A program made the translations under genes and the position numbers. Below, one piece after another: positions 7,490-9,630 of a stretch of DNA of 9,630 bases. A model generated the notes under the pieces. The model did not search any database, was not told the origin of the DNA, and worked only from the letters and a program-made list of their open reading frames with translations. The DNA is taken from positions 1 to 9,630 of the forward strand of contig RHAU01000012.1 in assembly GCA_010032125.1 (NCBI GenBank), read 5' to 3'. This DNA comes from Actinomycetota bacterium. Lineage in GTDB: Bacteria > Actinomycetota > Actinomycetes > Nanopelagicales > Nanopelagicaceae. Position 1 is the first letter of the stretch, and each line of letters begins with the position of its first letter.

Positions 7490-8119
7490 CTAAAGAGGGG
7501 AAGAAGCTTTCGCTGTGATCCGAAGTGATTCCATCACTTCTTTGTCAATTAAATCTCGATCTGAATGCGGGTATTGAGGCCATCGGTAAGGTTCTTTTGG
7601 CGGTGGCAGTCGATTTTCTTCATCGTAATTCCAATCGCCACCAACCGGTTTATCTCCCTCCATAAGAATGTTGAGACGTTTGCGTTGCCAGCGATAGAAA
7701 TTCTCCATCTTCATCGATTTCTCTTTGCTTGCCCATTGCGAGAAGAGTGTGCGAGGAGTCAAAAAGAAATCATTGTCAATAAATCTGACCCCCAAAGTCT
7801 TGAGCGATTCATAAAGCCGAAAGGATGAAGGCTCTACCGCAACAACTTCGGTGTAGGAATCTTTGATAGAACTTATTCCCTCAGCAGTAGTGGGAGCTTT
7901 GAGATACTTAACTGAAAACCCTTCTGATTCCAATTCTTTGGCAAAGTGTCGTGCTGCCGAAAGCATGAAAAAGATTCTTTGACGGTGCCAACGCTGCGAA
8001 CGCAACATTCTCTCGCTCTCCACAAGGAGAATGTCATGAGTTTGTGGCTTAGCCAGTGCAAGTGCACCGCGATTTCGGTGAAGATTGTCATGCGCGACAT
8101 AAATGAGTGTCTTCGCCAT
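7490..8119 (-). pseudogene. PhrB-type Fe-S photolyase/cryptochrome, N-terminal fragment
   Basis: This is the N-terminal alpha/beta (antenna-binding) domain and linker of the same photolyase-related protein, 209 residues. Seen are the RIFFMLSAARHFAKEL helix, a VVAVEPSSFRL strand, MKMENFYRWQRKR, and KPVGGDWNYDEENR, all hallmarks of the PhrB-like family (PF04244 group). The ATG at 8119 is chosen over an in-frame TTG at 8182 because MAKTLIYVAHD begins the first strand and a TACTCT box lies 7 bases upstream. After KEVMESL the homology ends and a stop follows 14 codons later. The expected FAD-domain segment with EGFIRQIxGWREF is absent from the window. The C-terminal fragment resumes just downstream in another frame, so this is a broken gene with an internal deletion of about 110-120 codons. 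Confidence 0.85.
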
Positions 8120-8126
8120 TCGAGAA

Positions 8127-8132
8127 AGAGTA
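8127..8132 (-). promoter_or_regulatory. Putative -10 box of leaderless photolyase promoter
   Basis: Minus-strand TACTCT lies 7 bases before the ATG of the photolyase N-terminal fragment, and no ribosome-binding site is visible. The hexamer is identical to the proposed glgM box. It suggests that the promoter has survived although the gene behind it is broken. Confidence 0.4.
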
Positions 8133-8144
8133 GTCGTGACCGGG

Positions 8145-8150
8145 TAGAAT
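8145..8150 (+). promoter_or_regulatory. Putative -10 box for the phosphofructokinase gene
   Basis: TAGAAT is a close match to a -10 hexamer, divergent from the photolyase box. It would give a transcript start near 8157 and a 5' untranslated region of about 50 bases, in contrast with the leaderless neighbours. No recognisable -35 is seen. Another weak candidate lies nearer the gene in the AT-rich stretch around 8185-8190. Confidence 0.35.
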
Positions 8151-8193
8151 CGCCCCAGGGTCAGAGTTGATCCCTCATCCACAGTTATCTATC

Positions 8194-8200
8194 GGAGAAG
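8194..8200 (+). promoter_or_regulatory. Shine-Dalgarno site of the phosphofructokinase gene
   Basis: GGAGAAG ends 7 bases before the ATG at 8208 and fixes that start. It is the only strong ribosome-binding site that I see among the starts in this window; the other genes look leaderless or coupled. Confidence 0.7.
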
Positions 8201-8207
8201 AATCCTC

Positions 8208-9233
8208 ATGCGTTTTGGTGTTCTTACTGGCGGCGGCGATTGCCCAGGTCTTAATGCGGTTATTCGAGCCGTGGTTCGAAAAGGTGAAAAGGAATACGGA
8301 TACGAATTCATTGGATTTCGTGATGGATGGAAAGGGCCGCTCGAAGGCCTGACAATGCCGCTCAACATTGCGGCGACGCGTGGAATCTTGCCACGGGGTG
8401 GAACCATTCTCGGTTCATCTCGCACTAATCCATTCAAGATTGAGAATGGCGTAGAGCGAATCAAGGAAAACCTCGCAAAGATGAATATCGATGCTTTAAT
8501 CGCAATCGGAGGCGAGGACACTCTTGGAGTTGCTACAAAACTTGATGCACTTGGTGTAAAAGTTATTGGCGTTCCAAAAACAATTGATAACGATCTTAAT
8601 AACACTGATTACACATTCGGTTTTGATACTGCGGTCAACATCGCAGTCGAAGCGATAGATCGACTCCATACAACCGCCGAATCACATCATCGCGCTCTCA
8701 TCGTAGAAGTCATGGGACGTCATGCTGGTTGGATAGCACTACATTCAGGACTTGCTGGAGGAGCGGCTTGCATTCTTATTCCGGAAGTTCCTTTTGATAT
8801 CGACAAAGTATGTAAATATGTGGAGTCGCGATTTAAACAGTCTTACGCGCCCATCATCGTTGTTGCTGAAGGTGCACTTCCAAAAGATGGTGGCATGGTT
8901 ACGAAGGACTCAACACTGGATGCTTTTGGCCATGTAAAACTTTCTGGCATCGGTGAATGGTTAGCTCAAGAGATTGAAAAACGCACGGGCGCAGAAGCAC
9001 GCACCTCTATTCTCGGACATATTCAACGCGGAGGAACTCCGACCGCATTTGACCGAGTATTGGCTACTCGATTTGGTCTACATGCGATTACCGCCGCACA
9101 TGATGGTGATTGGGGCAAGATGGTTGCGTTACACGGAACCTCCATCGTCCGCGTCCCACTCTCCTCAGCGACCGATAAATTGAAGACTGTCGATCCTGCG
9201 CTTCTTGCCGAAGCAGAAGTCTTCTTCGGATAA
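8208..9233 (+). CDS. pfp: 6-phosphofructokinase, predicted pyrophosphate-dependent
   Basis: This enzyme phosphorylates fructose-6-phosphate to fructose-1,6-bisphosphate in glycolysis. The 341 residues fit the actinobacterial group III (mixed-substrate) family. Motifs are GVLTGGGDCPGLNA (4-17), GGEDT (101-105), PKTIDND (123-129) with catalytic Asp127, MGRHAGW (169-175), and HIQRGGTPTAFDR near the C-terminus. Numbering coincides with E. coli PfkA, where residue 104 is Gly and 124 is Gly in the ATP enzyme. Here they are Asp104 and Lys124, the established signature of PPi-dependent enzymes, as in Amycolatopsis methanolica. It is therefore probably reversible and PPi-using, often named pfkA in databases. 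The start is supported by GGAGAAG at good spacing. The gene is divergent from the broken photolyase gene, with a 41-base gap to the DAHP synthase gene downstream. Confidence 0.93.
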   Translation: MRFGVLTGGGDCPGLNAVIRAVVRKGEKEYGYEFIGFRDGWKGPLEGLTMPLNIAATRGILPRGGTILGSSRTNPFKIENGVERIKENLAKMNIDALIAIGGEDTLGVATKLDALGVKVIGVPKTIDNDLNNTDYTFGFDTAVNIAVEAIDRLHTTAESHHRALIVEVMGRHAGWIALHSGLAGGAACILIPEVPFDIDKVCKYVESRFKQSYAPIIVVAEGALPKDGGMVTKDSTLDAFGHVKLSGIGEWLAQEIEKRTGAEARTSILGHIQRGGTPTAFDRVLATRFGLHAITAAHDGDWGKMVALHGTSIVRVPLSSATDKLKTVDPALLAEAEVFFG

Positions 9234-9262
9234 TCGATTAGCGCCTAGGTCGCCGAACTCTC

Positions 9263-9268
9263 TACCCT
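9263..9268 (+). promoter_or_regulatory. Putative -10 box of leaderless DAHP synthase promoter
   Basis: TACCCT is followed by exactly 6 bases and then ATG, with no ribosome-binding site. The spacing is the same as proposed for yraN, glgC and glgM. It would give the aro gene its own leaderless transcript, separate from the phosphofructokinase gene. Confidence 0.42.
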
Positions 9269-9274
9269 TACGCC

Positions 9275-9630
9275 ATGTCTTCCTCGCATCCGATCGATGC
9301 TCTTTTTGATGCATCACTGCCTGCTGCGCAGCAACCACAATGGCCAGATCAAGGCGCTGTTGTTTCTGCCGTTGCGGAGTTGCGAAAGCTTCCGCCCTTA
9401 GTTTTCGCCGGCGAATGTGACAATTTAAAAGCTCGTATTGCAGATGCAGCGGCTGGTAGAGCATTTTGGCTTCAAGGTGGAGATTGCGCTGAAACTTTTG
9501 CTGCAGCAACTGCAGATTCCATTCGCAATCGAATCAAGACAATTCTTCAAATGGCTGCAGTTCTTCAATACGGAGCGAGCCTTCCCGTTCTCAAAGTCGG
9601 TCGCATGGCCGGCCAATTCGCTAAGCCGCG
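9275..9630 (+). CDS. aroG: Class II DAHP synthase (3-deoxy-7-phosphoheptulonate synthase), N-terminal part
   Basis: This enzyme condenses phosphoenolpyruvate and erythrose-4-phosphate into DAHP, the first step of the shikimate pathway to aromatic amino acids. The first 118 residues are in the window and the frame is open at the right edge. Class II (plant/mycobacterial) signatures are AAQQPQWPD (17-25), LPPLVFAGE (39-47), GRAFWLQGGDCAETF (61-75) with the metal-binding Cys71, QMAAVLQYG and PVLKVGRMAGQFAKP (104-118) with the PEP-site Arg110. The N-terminus is somewhat shorter than in Mycobacterium tuberculosis AroG. The ATG is supported by the leaderless-type box upstream and the normal start of homology soon after. 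Class II enzymes are labelled aroG, aroF or aroH in different genomes, so the symbol is less certain than the function. Confidence 0.93.
   Translation, partial: MSSSHPIDALFDASLPAAQQPQWPDQGAVVSAVAELRKLPPLVFAGECDNLKARIADAAAGRAFWLQGGDCAETFAAATADSIRNRIKTILQMAAVLQYGASLPVLKVGRMAGQFAKP

Noticed and set aside
8120..8182. Longer photolyase N-terminus from the TTG at 8182
   Set aside because: The extra residues precede the first strand, do not resemble the family, and would cover the probable promoters of both divergent genes.
1..9630. Mobile elements, CRISPR arrays, tRNA or rRNA genes, riboswitches
   Set aside because: I saw no transposase-like protein, regularly spaced repeats, tRNA-like cloverleaf or rRNA core sequence, and the gaps are too short for a riboswitch.

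Overview
The window looks like chromosome from a low-GC, streamlined actinobacterium. Four traits suggest this: the order rnhB-yraN-comM-dprA, the divergent actinobacterial glycogen pair glgM/glgC, a class II (plant/mycobacterial-type) DAHP synthase, and many starts that look leaderless with a TAnnnT box about 6 bases upstream. Base composition is close to balanced and gaps are very short. Sun-exposed aquatic lineages such as Nanopelagicales (acI) would fit, but that placement is inference from gene content. I see no mobile element, CRISPR, tRNA or rRNA.

Left part, plus strand (1-3944): the 3' end of rnhB, then yraN, comM (yifB), dprA and era. Stops and starts overlap from yraN to era, so these four are probably one transcript from a leaderless promoter before yraN. 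The theme is nucleic-acid processing: RNase HII, a YraN nuclease-fold protein, the ComM branch-migration helicase, the RecA loader DprA, and Era for 30S assembly. Era has an abnormal G4 motif (TMVD where NKxD is expected).

Middle part (3959-6985): on the minus strand lies an EamA-family transporter gene lacking its 5' end, directly abutting glgM (maltose-1-phosphate synthase) lacking its 3' end. This looks like a deletion joining two genes. Divergent from glgM, with only 22 bases between the starts, is an intact glgC (ADP-glucose pyrophosphorylase). The two genes appear to have interlocked leaderless promoters. GlgC makes the ADP-glucose that GlgM would use.

Right part (6982-9630): a minus-strand PhrB-type iron-sulfur photolyase/cryptochrome gene is broken into N- and C-terminal pieces. 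About 110-120 central codons are absent and the frame is lost. Divergent from it is a phosphofructokinase with both residues typical of pyrophosphate-dependent enzymes, followed by the 5' part of a class II DAHP synthase gene, which runs off the window.

The most notable signal is two frame-breaking deletions of a few hundred bases within 3 kb, both in minus-strand genes, amid otherwise intact genes. They are either real gene decay or assembly errors. I found no convincing new multi-gene system.
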